From Macrolepiota albuminosa (lineage: Eukaryota > Basidiomycota > Agaricomycetes > Agaricales > Agaricaceae): a stretch of 64,000 nt of DNA. A program made the position numbers and the translations under genes. Every line of letters begins with the position of its first letter. The stretch's first letter is position 1. The notes beneath the pieces were generated by a model. It saw nothing but the letters and a program-made list of their open reading frames with translations, did not search any database and had not been told where the DNA came from. Of the stretch, positions 9,306 through 18,463 are shown one piece after another. The stretch is taken from contig JAMWFC010000049.1 of the NCBI GenBank assembly GCA_027475525.1, forward strand, positions 2,154,947 through 2,218,946, written 5' to 3'.

Positions 9306-10742
9306 CTAAAAACCCTCCTGCTTCTGCTGCTGAGTGCCCTTTTTATAAGTCTGAGTCCTAGTAGTTATCAGACTGGACACCAAGTTCTGCAGCTCTTCTA
9401 TCTTTTTCTCCAAGTCCTCCCTCTCTTTTGGCACTGCCTGCACATAGGTAGCCACACTAGGCACAACTGTTACTGGTTCCTCTACCCAACCATAGAAGGC
9501 AGCAGCCTTAGAGTCCATGATAGCATTGACCCTCTCTTTTGGAGATACATTAGGTGGACTCCTGGGAATGGGATCCCCAGAAGGTAGCCTAGGCCTGCCT
9601 TCAAAAAGAATAAGCTTGCCCTCTTGGACTTGAGTCCTGAGGTATTCACAGTCATTGGTCCTGTGTCCTAGCTCCCAACAATGGTAACAGTTTATTCCTG
9701 CTGCTGAACTGTTGCCTCCTGGAAACTGGACAGTCTGTAAGGCCTGAGCAGGCATCCCAATCCTATTCTGCAGACCTCCCTGCATAGGAACTTGGCTCTT
9801 TGCCTTCCACTCATTGTTTGTAGTCTGCATGAACCCTCTCAGACTGCTCATCTCCTTCCCCAGAGCCATGACTCCATCCTGGAGGTTGGCTAACCTCCAC
9901 TCAGTCTCCAAATCTGGCTCTTGCTTGATTTTGATCACCCCTGGGACCTTCTCCTGTGGACTGTCACTGTCCCAAAATGAGGTTCCAGAATCAACCAAAA
10001 CAGCCACTATATTGATGATTTCCTTCAGATCATATCTATCATCCTTGTGTCTCCTTCTAGTTATGTCACTATAATGACCATATTTTTGCAAGGCCTGAGC
10101 CAGAATAAGTTCCCTGAAGGATGGGGTGAAGCACTTAGTGAACTTCTCAACCAGTGCCCCATTCCCAAGCACCCCCTTCAACTTCTTGGCTTCAGCATGA
10201 AACTTCCTGACCAGTGCATGGATCTCTTCTGTATCATTTTGCCCTAACCTTGCATGCTCCCTACAGATCCTATCAAGTACTGCCACACTTCCCTCATCAG
10301 AGATTGCCTCTGGGTAGGAATCTTGGACTTCCTTGACAAAGACCTCCCAACTTGACTCATCACTAAAACTGTCCAAACCCCTCCACTCACTGTCTGTCTC
10401 TGCATTCAAATACTCTGTCACCCTCTCCTTCCTCTCCTCATCATCACTAACCCCTGCAGCCTTGAAGAGACTCTCCATCTTTCTGAGGAAGTGCCTGACT
10501 TCAGTGTGCTGTGTGTGGGTGAACCTGGGTGCATCTCTGCTTGTAGACAGAGGCAATTTTTGTCTTGTACCTTCTGGCATATTTGATAGATTTGTACTTG
10601 AAATTTTGATTGTTTTGGATGTTGGCTTTCTTGATCTCAAGACTTGTTCTGGGTCCCCAGCACTATTGAGTGTGGTGGTCTTGCTGCTCCTGGTAGTGGG
10701 CTTGTGTGCTTGCTCCCTAGGACTGACCTTTTGCTTGGGCAC
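9306..10742 (-). CDS. gag: gypsy Gag with CCHC zinc knuckle, intact frame
   Basis: 478 residues without a stop. The N-terminus is basic and Ser/Thr-rich; the capsid-like region spans about residues 80-260 (FTHTQHTEVRHFLRKMESLF, then SSWEVFVKEVQDSYPEA). A single zinc knuckle CYHCWELGHRTNDC lies near residue 355, and the C-terminus (about 440-460) is a predicted coiled coil (KEREDLEKKIEELQNLVSSL). Gag packages the element RNA into virus-like particles (established for the family). It starts about 160 bases downstream of the 5' LTR in the minus direction. I found no CpG in this frame. Confidence 0.88.
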   Translation of the reverse strand: MPKQKVSPREQAHKPTTRSSKTTTLNSAGDPEQVLRSRKPTSKTIKISSTNLSNMPEGTRQKLPLSTSRDAPRFTHTQHTEVRHFLRKMESLFKAAGVSDDEERKERVTEYLNAETDSEWRGLDSFSDESSWEVFVKEVQDSYPEAISDEGSVAVLDRICREHARLGQNDTEEIHALVRKFHAEAKKLKGVLGNGALVEKFTKCFTPSFRELILAQALQKYGHYSDITRRRHKDDRYDLKEIINIVAVLVDSGTSFWDSDSPQEKVPGVIKIKQEPDLETEWRLANLQDGVMALGKEMSSLRGFMQTTNNEWKAKSQVPMQGGLQNRIGMPAQALQTVQFPGGNSSAAGINCYHCWELGHRTNDCEYLRTQVQEGKLILFEGRPRLPSGDPIPRSPPNVSPKERVNAIMDSKAAAFYGWVEEPVTVVPSVATYVQAVPKEREDLEKKIEELQNLVSSLITTRTQTYKKGTQQQKQEGF

Positions 10743-10901
10743 TGTCCTCTTTAGCTTTTCTGGGGTAGACCCTCTTGGTGCAAATGAAATCTTGAATTAA
10801 GTTTGAGGTGAACCTGACTTGCTGGTCCACAAATGAACTTGATGACAGTGTTTCTTGTTGGTAAACTTTCTAAGCTTAAGCCCCTTGCGGTGGGCTCCAG
10901 A

Positions 10902-11819
10902 TGTAGTACTTGGTGTAAGTATTACTGATAGTTCTGGGGCTTTCTTGAAGTCTTAGAAAGTTTTCTCTAAGCCACTCTGGTGCTTGATGATAAGGTTGAT
11001 GTATTGAATGCTTTACAGAATAAGTATCCTGCAATGCAGAAGAAGGTTCTCAACAAACTCCAGCCTAAGTAGTTCACTCCCTGGGAACCACTGAGCCTTT
11101 GTCTATCAATAGATTTCCAATAAGAGGTATTCAATAAACTCTAGCCTAAGTGATTCACTCCCTGGGAACCACCAAGCCTTTGCCTATCAAATGCCTGTCT
11201 ATTCTCTACTAAACTTGGGCTATTTATACTGTTTTTCTAGTGCACAGACCACTATCTACACCTGACTCTTTGTTGTCAACTCCCCAGCCTCCAAAACATA
11301 TTTGATAGTCCAATTTCCTTTTTGGGAGGCATGTTTTGGTGCCACCAGTTCCACCCTTCCTCTGGATGTTTCTGATTGCCACTTCTCCATTTGCTTCAGC
11401 TCTATTTAGCACGATCCCATTCATAGATCCTTCTTTCCTCTTTTAGCGCTTCCCTGCATTCCATGCTTCTTTTTACATTCCTCCATGCTTTTTTTCCTTT
11501 CCTCTTTCAGTCATGTCAAATTGGGCATTGTCAGATCTGATCTTGATCGAGATCATCACAAATTGATTCTATTTTGTCACTTCTGCCAGCTCCCATGCTT
11601 CCCCTCCCCATTACAGTGGTGGGACTATTATTGAGTTGATAGCTTGAGCTGGTCCCTCCTCTTTGTTCTGTACTGTCTGTGTATTTATTGGGGTGTTTTT
11701 GGAGATATGATTTATTGAGACTGCTACTAGGAGACTTACAGTTTTCAGCCCTTAATTAAATGTTTATTTTGACTTCTGGTGCATAGTGTGTCCCTGACTG
11801 CTGGTACAGCGTTGTATCA
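10902..11819 (-). repeat. 5' LTR of the CpG-poor gypsy element
   Basis: In minus orientation the LTR begins TGATACAACG (11819) and ends CTACA (10902). A good TATA box (TATAAATAG on minus) lies at about 11220-11228, with GTGCACAGACC just upstream. The candidate primer site TGGAGCCCACC lies two bases inside the element (about 10889-10899) and looks like the complement of a tRNA 3' end with CCA; the tRNA is not identified. A tandemly repeated block (CCTAAGTGATTCACTCCCTGGG type) occurs at about 11065-11095 and 11150-11180. Termini were set by comparison with the LTRs at 5135 and 26965. Confidence 0.72.
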
Positions 11820-11821
11820 AT

Positions 11822-12298
11822 ATGTCCTCCTCCACAATTCCAGTCAGCTGGGTTGACCATGCCTATACCTATGGGGTCACCTACTTGGCCCGCATCTTCT
11901 TCAGTGACAACCGGCTCTATAACAAGGCAGCCACCATTGATGATGAGAGGCTACAATGCCTCAACCATTACAGGACACTGCAGTCCCTTACTCAGTAGGA
12001 TGGGTGGCACAAGGCCATCTATTGGTGATTGCCAACACCTGATGCTTCAGCAGCAGGAGAGTTGTTGTGCATTCAATGAGGTGTTCACTCAGGGGATGTA
12101 TCTCCTCATCAGGCAAGACATTCATGCCTGCAAGCTCTGGACATGCCAGTACCCATCTGACGATGGGGATCTACCTGATCTCCAACCACCTACTCTGGGG
12201 CCAGCCTTTGACCCCAACCTTACACTGTCCCTACTATAGAACTATGACAATTCCCTGCCTATAGCAGGGCCATTGGGCACTTCTCACAAGCCCACACC
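11822..12298 (+). pseudogene. plus-strand ORF relic split by gypsy A (continues at 23011-23121)
   Basis: From ATG 11822 a frame reads MSSSTIPVSWVDHAYTYGV for about 60 codons before a stop, with further open pieces to 12298. Gypsy A sits here with TSD ACACC. On the other side (23011-23121) the frame resumes as PENELLDYNMDNVTTN and ends IPDLLTA before a stop. About 45 bases later come a G-run and the 23166-23397 LTR-like repeat, so this may be the last ORF of that repeat family's element. I do not recognise the protein and assign no function. Confidence 0.5.
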
Positions 12299-13090
12299 TG
12301 TCAGGTTCCGCTGAGTCGGGGGCCTTCCAGGAAAGCAACGCCCTTACGATGCGGACTTGACCTACGAATACTCGGGTGTCTGGAACTCCGAGGCTAGGGC
12401 TCCGGGGTTCAAGACGAGGACAGGGGTAATCCCGGGATAGGGGACTAGAGTCTGGAGGTTTTGGGTTGGAGGTAACTGGGGTTAGAGGGGGTCGAGTCGT
12501 GAACTGGAGGTTCTAAGACGAGACCAAGTTAGTAACTTAAGAGTCGCAAAGTGCGTACCAAAGCTTAGAGCACGCGAATACTAAGGCATGCCAGTCGAAG
12601 CGTACCAAACAAGGCGTACCAGTCAAACAAGAGGGTACGCAATAACCAATGTAATATCAAGACTAGCGAATACAACGGGGAGCTATACTATAAGTACTAC
12701 GGATCGTGTCTCGGGATTCCGGGGTGTCTGGGATGAGTTCCGGGGGTCATTGAGTAGCGGTCAGGGACTGTATACCGGGATCGCGCATGTGGGGATGCGC
12801 GATCAATTGGCGCGGAGGGAGTCGTGATGCGTGGGGCGTGATGCGTGATGGCCGGATGCGAGCCGCGTGATCCGATCGTTGATGGCGGTTGATCCCGGGG
12901 TCTGTGATGCAGGGGTCCCGGGGGGGCTGGCTGATGGCGATCGTTGATGGCTGATGGCGGTCCTTGATGTGTGTGATGGCGGCGTCAGCAGCTGTGGGGG
13001 CGGGGTGCGCTGTGGGAGTTGACGGAAGAGGTTCCCGGGCGGGGCTCCGGGGGTGTCCCGGGGAGGTTCCGGGGGGGAGGGGTCGTGACA
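12299..13090 (-). repeat. 3' LTR of gypsy A
   Basis: 792 bp; in sense (minus) orientation it starts TGTCACGACC and ends CGGAACCTGACA. The polypurine tract precedes it at 13091-13106. In the sense strand a TATA-like TTATAGTATAG lies about 30 nt before AGTCTTGATATTA (12652-12664), the proposed transcript start. The R/U5 part holds several GCGTACCA repeats (about 12553-12635); U3 carries degenerate TGATGG/TGATGCG repeats. Compared with the 5' LTR, differences are mainly transitions plus a 40-bp deletion in the other copy. Confidence 0.92.
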
Positions 13091-13217
13091 TCACCCCCCC
13101 CTCAGCGCCGAGACCCTCCAAGGCGCATGTAGCCGGAGGTTCGGGCCGGGTCCGAGCATGGGAACCGGCGCCTATCCTGCCATGTAACGAAAAAAAATTT
13201 TACCATCAAACTCAACT

Positions 13218-14977
13218 ATGTCGCGAACACCGACGCATTCGCCGACGCCCTCAGATACAAATGAGGTCGCGCCCCTTATGGCATGGGGAGCCCGGGACGC
13301 GCGATACCGGGCTCGCCTCAACCGGGAGCACGTGGCGGAGCTTGTCCGGCAACGTGAGTGCTTTTTGCGTCGTCCGTCTGTCTCAACTGACCTTCCTAAT
13401 CCAGAACAACTCAACAATCCGATCCCGGAGGTGGGTCCCAGCCGGCAACCGGAGCCTGCCCCCGACGCGGGTCCCAGCGTCCCTTCCGAGTCCCGTCAGG
13501 GTCGTCCCGCGCCCACGTTTGCACGGATGACCATCCGCCCTCCCCGCCCTCAGCCCCCTCCCTGCCCTAGGTTGCCCGCCCCTCGATTCCGCCACTCCAG
13601 GATGGCGGTAGGGCCGGTCTCAGTGGTCCCAGACGATCGGCGCGTCGCGTGGGCTGACGCGTCGCAGGAGGCGTTCAAGGAGGCGTTGGAGAGGCCCTGG
13701 GGGTTGCCCACGCATAACTGGTGCGTGAGCAATGGGCCGGTGAGTGGGCTCTTACCTCGGGTTTCCTGGCTAACTTCGGTATGGTAGTGTCTGCACTGTG
13801 CCCGCCGGATGGTGTTGTGCGAGTTTGAGGTCCCGGTCCCCTCGTCCCGTTGTGATACGTCAGTATGCGAGGCGTGCCGCTTCAACCACGAGCGGTGTTC
13901 TGTCTTGGCATTGTGGAGGGCGCGCTGCGTCGCGCGGGAGCAGGGGTGGCCACTGGAGGGGGTCACCCGGAGGATGGGGGTCGAGGAGCGGGACTGGGTG
14001 GCGGAGCCGGTGGATGAGGGGGTGGAGCCAGAGGTGGAGGTGCCCGCGGCGTCTGCGGAGGTGCCCAGCGGGGGGTCGGGGGGTCAGGGGGCCGGGTCGG
14101 GGGGCCAGGGGGCTGTTCGGGTGGGGGGCCGGGGTCGGCCCGTGGTCCTGATCACCTGTCGGGTGACCCGGGCCGGGGCCAGTAGTTGCGAGGGTCGTGG
14201 GCGCCCCGACAAGGGGAAGAGGCGGGCGTCGCCTAGCCCTTCCCCGGGGCCCTCCAAGAGGGCGCGTCTGCCCTCAGAGACCCCGTCCCCGGTCTCTCTT
14301 CCCCTCCTGTCCCCCGCGATATTTTCTCCCTTGTCCGGGGGGCTCCTGGCTGGCGACGCCAAGGTTGTGCAGGAGCAGGCTGAAGGGAGCCATGGGGAGG
14401 AGGCGAGGGAGGAGGCGGTCGCCGGGAGGGTTCTGGAGGAGGATCGGGAGGAGGGGCTTCGCCGGGACCTGGAGGGGGCCAGGGTAGCCCAAGGGGAAGC
14501 CAAAGCCGAGCTGGAGGCCTTGAGGGCGAGGTTGGGGCAAGGGGTGGGGCTCCCAGGGAGCCAGGAGCTGGTGGGGGCTCTGCGCCGGGACGTAGTGGTG
14601 GCCCGCATGGCCTCGCTAAGTGAGTGTTTCTTCTTCTCCTCGGTCTCCTACTGACATTTCCAGGTTGGGCCTGAGAGCACCGCCTGCTCTTGGACGGGGT
14701 GGCCGCGGCACTCGCGGTGCTGCAGGAGGGGCGGCACCCTGAGTTGACGACCCCCGGGGTGGAGCGGGGCCTCGATCTGCTGGGGCGGGTGGTGTCGGCA
14801 CACCGTCAAAGAAATGTGCCCGCCCCCGGCTCCTAGGTCGAGCGGGTCTTGGATGAAGGGGAGCCCCTCCCGTCCTGGGAGCAGCTGGCAGAGGAGGCAT
14901 TGCGGGAGCACGGTCCAGAGAGAATGGGGGAGGAGTTCCGAGGCTGGCCCGGGGGAGGAGGGGGCGGGGACCGTTAG
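13218..14977 (+). pseudogene. antisense accessory gene of gypsy A: Zn2Cys6-like plus coiled coil, three introns
   Basis: Four plus-strand exons, antisense to the host element: 13218-13353, 13405-13739, 13788-14619, 14664-14977. Introns are 51, 48 and 44 nt with GTGAGT donors and CTGAC/CTAAC branch sites. The exons sum to 1617 nt, 539 codons. Exon 1 starts MSRTPTHS; exon 2 is Pro-rich with the block PAPTFARMTIRPPRP; exon 3 opens at the first Cys of a CX2CX6CX15CX2CX6C cluster (residues 158-194), close to a fungal Zn(II)2Cys6 domain, then LWRARCV and a Gly-rich linker; about residues 390-430 are a coiled coil rich in E, A, L and R. Two nonsense codons (TGA 14672, TAG 14834) break this copy. Element B shares all three intron positions. 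A DNA-binding role is inferred from the cysteine spacing only. Confidence 0.8.
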
Positions 14978-15215
14978 CTTTTCTTGTCCGAACTGTAGTA
15001 TACTGTAATCGTAGTAAAAAATGTATATACTTGCTCTCCGTGGTAAAAATGGTGTAAGTAAAGTAGCGGGGAAACTGGGAAGAGTACCTTGCCCAAAATC
15101 CTGGCCGCTACTTGCGAGAAAGAGTACTAAAAGGGAGTGAGATCTAGAAAAGGGAAGTAACACATATACATGGGAGTTGAATCCCTACTGAGCCCAGAGG
15201 CGGGAGTTACGCCCA
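14978..15215. other. spacer between antisense gene and integrase 3' end
   Basis: Convergent 3' ends face each other here: the antisense gene stops at 14975-14977 (plus) and the integrase frame stops at 15216 (minus). The spacer is AT-richer than both genes and holds TAGTAAAAAATGTATATAC-like sequence (about 15013-15030) that could serve polyadenylation on the plus strand. Element B has a matching stretch at 47590-47824. Confidence 0.5.
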
Positions 15216-16414
15216 CTACTGCCGTCTGTGAGTCCTGCACCCGGGGGGGTCGTCTCCCGGGTGCCATTGCTGGAAGTCCCGGAGTTTGTCAAGGGCGCCT
15301 TCGAGGTTTCGTCGTGGTTCCCAAGTGTTGTCCTCTGGGCCGTATTCCTTCCATCGTACGAGGAAGTGGGGTCGCCCACGAATGTTCTGGGAGTTGAGGA
15401 TGTCTTCGACCTCGTAGTGGTACTCGTCCTCGACCTCGACCGGGGGAGGGGGTTCAGGTCGTCGTTTGGAGAAGGGATCCGGGGGGTGTCGTTCCAGGAG
15501 GCGGACGTGGAAAACCAGGTGTAGGCCCTTAAGTCCCAGGGGGAGCTCGATCTTGTAGGCGTGGGATGAGACCTTCTTCAAAATTTTGAACGGGCTGAGG
15601 CGTTTGTGATCGAGTTTTGGGGAGGGCCGGCGGGTGCGGAGGTGTCATCGATCTAACCATACCTTTGTCCCGGGGGTCCAGTTGGGGGTGTCTTCCCGTT
15701 TCTGGTCGGCGTGTTTCGCATAGGCCCAGTTCGCGGTGTCGATTTCTTCCCGGAGAAATTCGTGAAGAGACTGGAGATCCTGGGCGACCTCGTGGGCGGC
15801 ATGCAACGGGATGTCCCGGAGCGAGAGTGTCAGTCAAGGGTGGTATTCCTTGTTGGCAAAGAAGGGTGATACCCCGGTGGCAGAGTGTGGCGTGTTATTG
15901 TAGGTGAACTCGGCCAGGGGGAGCTCGGCGCGCCAGTTGTCCTGCAAGTAGTTGACGTACAGCCAGAGGTATTGCTCGAGGGACTGGTTGACCCTTTTGG
16001 TCTGACCGTCGGTTTTGGGGTGGTAGGCGGTAGAGAGGTTAGTTTTTACTTCAAGTGCCTTACACAGGGAAGTCCAAAACTTGGATACGAAGAGGGGGCC
16101 CCGGTCGGAGACGATGTCGTCCGGGAGACCGTGTTTGGCAAAGACGTGCTCGAGGAACAGCTGGGCAAAATCCGGGGCGGTATCCGTGGTGTGGCAGGGT
16201 AGGAAGATGCCCTGTTTGGTTAGCCTGCACACAACGACGAGAATAGCATCAAACCCTTCAGATTCCGGGAGTTTGACGATGTGGTCCAGAGATATGGAGG
16301 ACCAGGGGCGTCGCCCGACCGGCAGGGGTTTCAGGAGTCCGTATGGTTGGTGTCAGGGGACCTTGGCCCGGAGGCAGGGCTCGCATGATCGGATGTAACG
16401 GGTCACGTCCTTCT
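15216..16414 (-). pseudogene. pol: integrase with chromodomain, element A (degenerate)
   Basis: Minus-strand frames 15834-16232, 15529-15837 and 15216-15581 together give the integrase core and C-terminal domains. The core has VSDRGPLFV (second aspartate). The block that should read GQTERVNQ reads GQTKRVNQ, so the catalytic glutamate is lysine here; element B has [12 protein letters not shown] region and a chromodomain follow ([17 protein letters not shown], then [17 protein letters not shown]). At the junction with RNase H two stops occur (in the VPRH segment). This integrase is doubly inactivated. Confidence 0.88.
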
Positions 16415-18286
16415 TCAACCCTGGCCAAAAGTAAGTCCGGGAGATGAGCTGGAGGGTCTTACGTATTCCAGGATGTCCCTGGAGCTTGTGGTCGTGGTGT
16501 TGACGGAGGACGTCGTAGCGAAGTCGGGCGTGATCCGGGACGTAGATGCGGCCGTCCCGGAGGAGGAGTTTTTCGTCGGGGGACAGGGAGAAGGCGGGGT
16601 CCCAGTCGGTTCCGTCGGGAGGGTTGCGGGGTCGTGATCGGTGAAGTACTTGTCTCGGGGGGCACGGCGGATCTGGCTCAGGGTCCCTTTGTCGTTTAAG
16701 ATTAGTACAGCATTCAAATGTTCAGGAGGGATCACCATGCGATGATTGAACGCATTGCGTTCCGCTTCAAACGACTTCTTAGGGTAGACATCCGGTCGGC
16801 GGGTGAGGGCATCGGGCTTAGCTCCCAGTCGTCCCGGGCGGTACTGGATCATGAAGTCGTACTCCGAGAGGATCTCGGACCACCGGGCCTGCCATCGACT
16901 CAGTTGCTTGGTCGTGGTGAAGTACTGCAGGTTGTTATGATCCGAGTAGACCTGAATCCGGTGCCGGGCTCCCTCGAGGTAGGCTCGCCATTGTTTGAAG
17001 GCTTCGACGATGGCGAGGAGCTCCTTGTCGTAGATGTCGTAGTTGAGCTCGGCGTCGATCATGGACCGGGTGTAGAAGGCGACTGGCCGGGGCTCCCCGC
17101 CGTCAGGTTCCATCTGCGAGAGAATCCCGGCGATGGCGTAGTCGGAGGCGTCGCATTCCAGGATAATCGGGAGGGCCGGATCGTAGTGCCGGAGGATGGG
17201 GGCAACTGTGAAAGCCTCCTTGAGCAGGTTAAAGACGCTCTGGCACTTACTGTCCCAGTTCCAGGCGACGTCTTTGCGCGTGAGCCGGTTGAGGGGTTTT
17301 GTGATACCGGAGTAGTTATCTATGAACCTCCGGTAGAAGTTAGCAAAACCCAGGAAAGATTGTACTTCCTTGACGTTCCGGGGCTGCAGCCAGTTGACAA
17401 TGGCCTCGACCTTGTGGGGGTCCATGCGAACGCCGTTTGGGGATACGATGACGCCAAGATACTCAACCTCTTCCGTATGGAATGAACACTTCTCAGGCTT
17501 GGCGTGGAGGTTGTGCTCCCGGAGGCGTTCGAGGACTTGCCAGACATGCTTCTGGTGATCCTCCGGTGAGTCGGAATAAATGAGGATGTCGTCCAGGTAG
17601 ACGATCACGAAGACGTCGCTCATGTCGTGGAAGATGTTGTTCATGAAGTATTGGAACGTGGCGGGGGAGTTAGTCATTCCGAAAGGCATCACAAGATACT
17701 CAAACAGACCATACCGCGTGCGGAACGCAGTTTTCCACTCATGTCCCGGGGCGATGCGGACGTTGTTGTAACCGGAGTGGAGGTCGATCTTCGTGTAGAC
17801 CTTGGCGCTGCGGAGTCGATCGACCAGGTCGCCGATGAGTGGGAGCGGGTAGCGGTTCTTCTTGGTGATCTTATTGAGTCCCCGGTAGTCGACACAGAGT
17901 CGGAGCGAGCCGTCCTTCTTCTTGGCGAATAGAACTGGGGCTCCGGCGGCGGAGGCGGAGGGTCGGATGAATCCCTTACCGAGCATTTCGTCGAGGTAGT
18001 CCTTGAGGGCCCGGAGCTCGACCTCCGACATGTTGTAGACCTTGCCGAAAGGGGGGGTGGCTCCTTCCTCGAGGTCGATGGTGTGATCATAGGGGCGGTG
18101 AGGGGGGATCTCCTTGGCGTCTCCTTCGGAGAATACGTCAGCGAACTCGTGATACTCCGGGGGAACTACTTCTCGGAGGATTTGCTCCTCGGTTTTCTGT
18201 TCCGGGGAAATAGCGTCCCCTCGTAGGTGTTCTTCCAGGAGAGAAGGCGAGGTGTGCAGCTGGAACGTGGGAGTCCCATCCCTCAT
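16415..18286 (-). CDS. pol: reverse transcriptase and RNase H, element A
   Basis: A 623-residue open frame, same frame as the protease upstream. RT motifs in order: [54 protein letters not shown] and the catalytic VYLDDILIYSD (about residue 230). RNase H shows ILECDASDYAI, the IYDKELLAIVEAF glutamate and VYSDHNNLQYF. The frame then runs into the zinc-binding start of integrase. All RT and RNase H acidic residues I can see are present. The M at 18286 is internal to the polyprotein. The frame ends at the stop near 16415 before the integrase core. Confidence 0.93.
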   Translation of the reverse strand: MRDGTPTFQLHTSPSLLEEHLRGDAISPEQKTEEQILREVVPPEYHEFADVFSEGDAKEIPPHRPYDHTIDLEEGATPPFGKVYNMSEVELRALKDYLDEMLGKGFIRPSASAAGAPVLFAKKKDGSLRLCVDYRGLNKITKKNRYPLPLIGDLVDRLRSAKVYTKIDLHSGYNNVRIAPGHEWKTAFRTRYGLFEYLVMPFGMTNSPATFQYFMNNIFHDMSDVFVIVYLDDILIYSDSPEDHQKHVWQVLERLREHNLHAKPEKCSFHTEEVEYLGVIVSPNGVRMDPHKVEAIVNWLQPRNVKEVQSFLGFANFYRRFIDNYSGITKPLNRLTRKDVAWNWDSKCQSVFNLLKEAFTVAPILRHYDPALPIILECDASDYAIAGILSQMEPDGGEPRPVAFYTRSMIDAELNYDIYDKELLAIVEAFKQWRAYLEGARHRIQVYSDHNNLQYFTTTKQLSRWQARWSEILSEYDFMIQYRPGRLGAKPDALTRRPDVYPKKSFEAERNAFNHRMVIPPEHLNAVLILNDKGTLSQIRRAPRDKYFTDHDPATLPTEPTGTPPSPCPPTKNSSSGTAASTSRITPDFATTSSVNTTTTSSRDILEYVRPSSSSPGLTFGQG

Positions 18287-18463
18287 GAGGCGGGCGAAGG
18301 GGGCGGCCCCAATGATCCTAATGTCGGGTGCGCTCGGGTCGATCGGTGTCGCAGAATCATCGGCCAGAGCGGGTGTGATGCGTGTCTGAGACCGGCAGGG
18401 GTAGTTCAGCCCCTTGTACTTGTTCCGAGGAATATTTGGGGGTCGATTGGGAGCCTTGCGGTC

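Larger units (their letters stand above)
7122..11819 (-). mobile_element. CpG-poor Ty3/gypsy element, 3' truncated
   Basis: A minus-strand gypsy copy with 5' LTR (10902-11819), gag (9306-10742), protease (8397-9294) and the first part of RT (7122-8243). The sequence is cut within RT just after the YIDD box, so RNase H, integrase and 3' LTR are missing. By eye I find only one CpG in 7122-10742 although GC content is moderate; neighbouring elements A and B are full of CpG. Two more LTRs of this family lie at 5135-5811 and 26965-27918, and a related gag relic at 26270-26956. Confidence 0.85.

Noticed and set aside
16718..17485. 255-codon plus-strand ORF in element A, with counterparts in B
   Set aside because: Complementary to RT/RNase H; the open frame follows from codon bias of the sense strand. 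Unlike the 13218 gene it has no introns and no independent conservation pattern that I can see.
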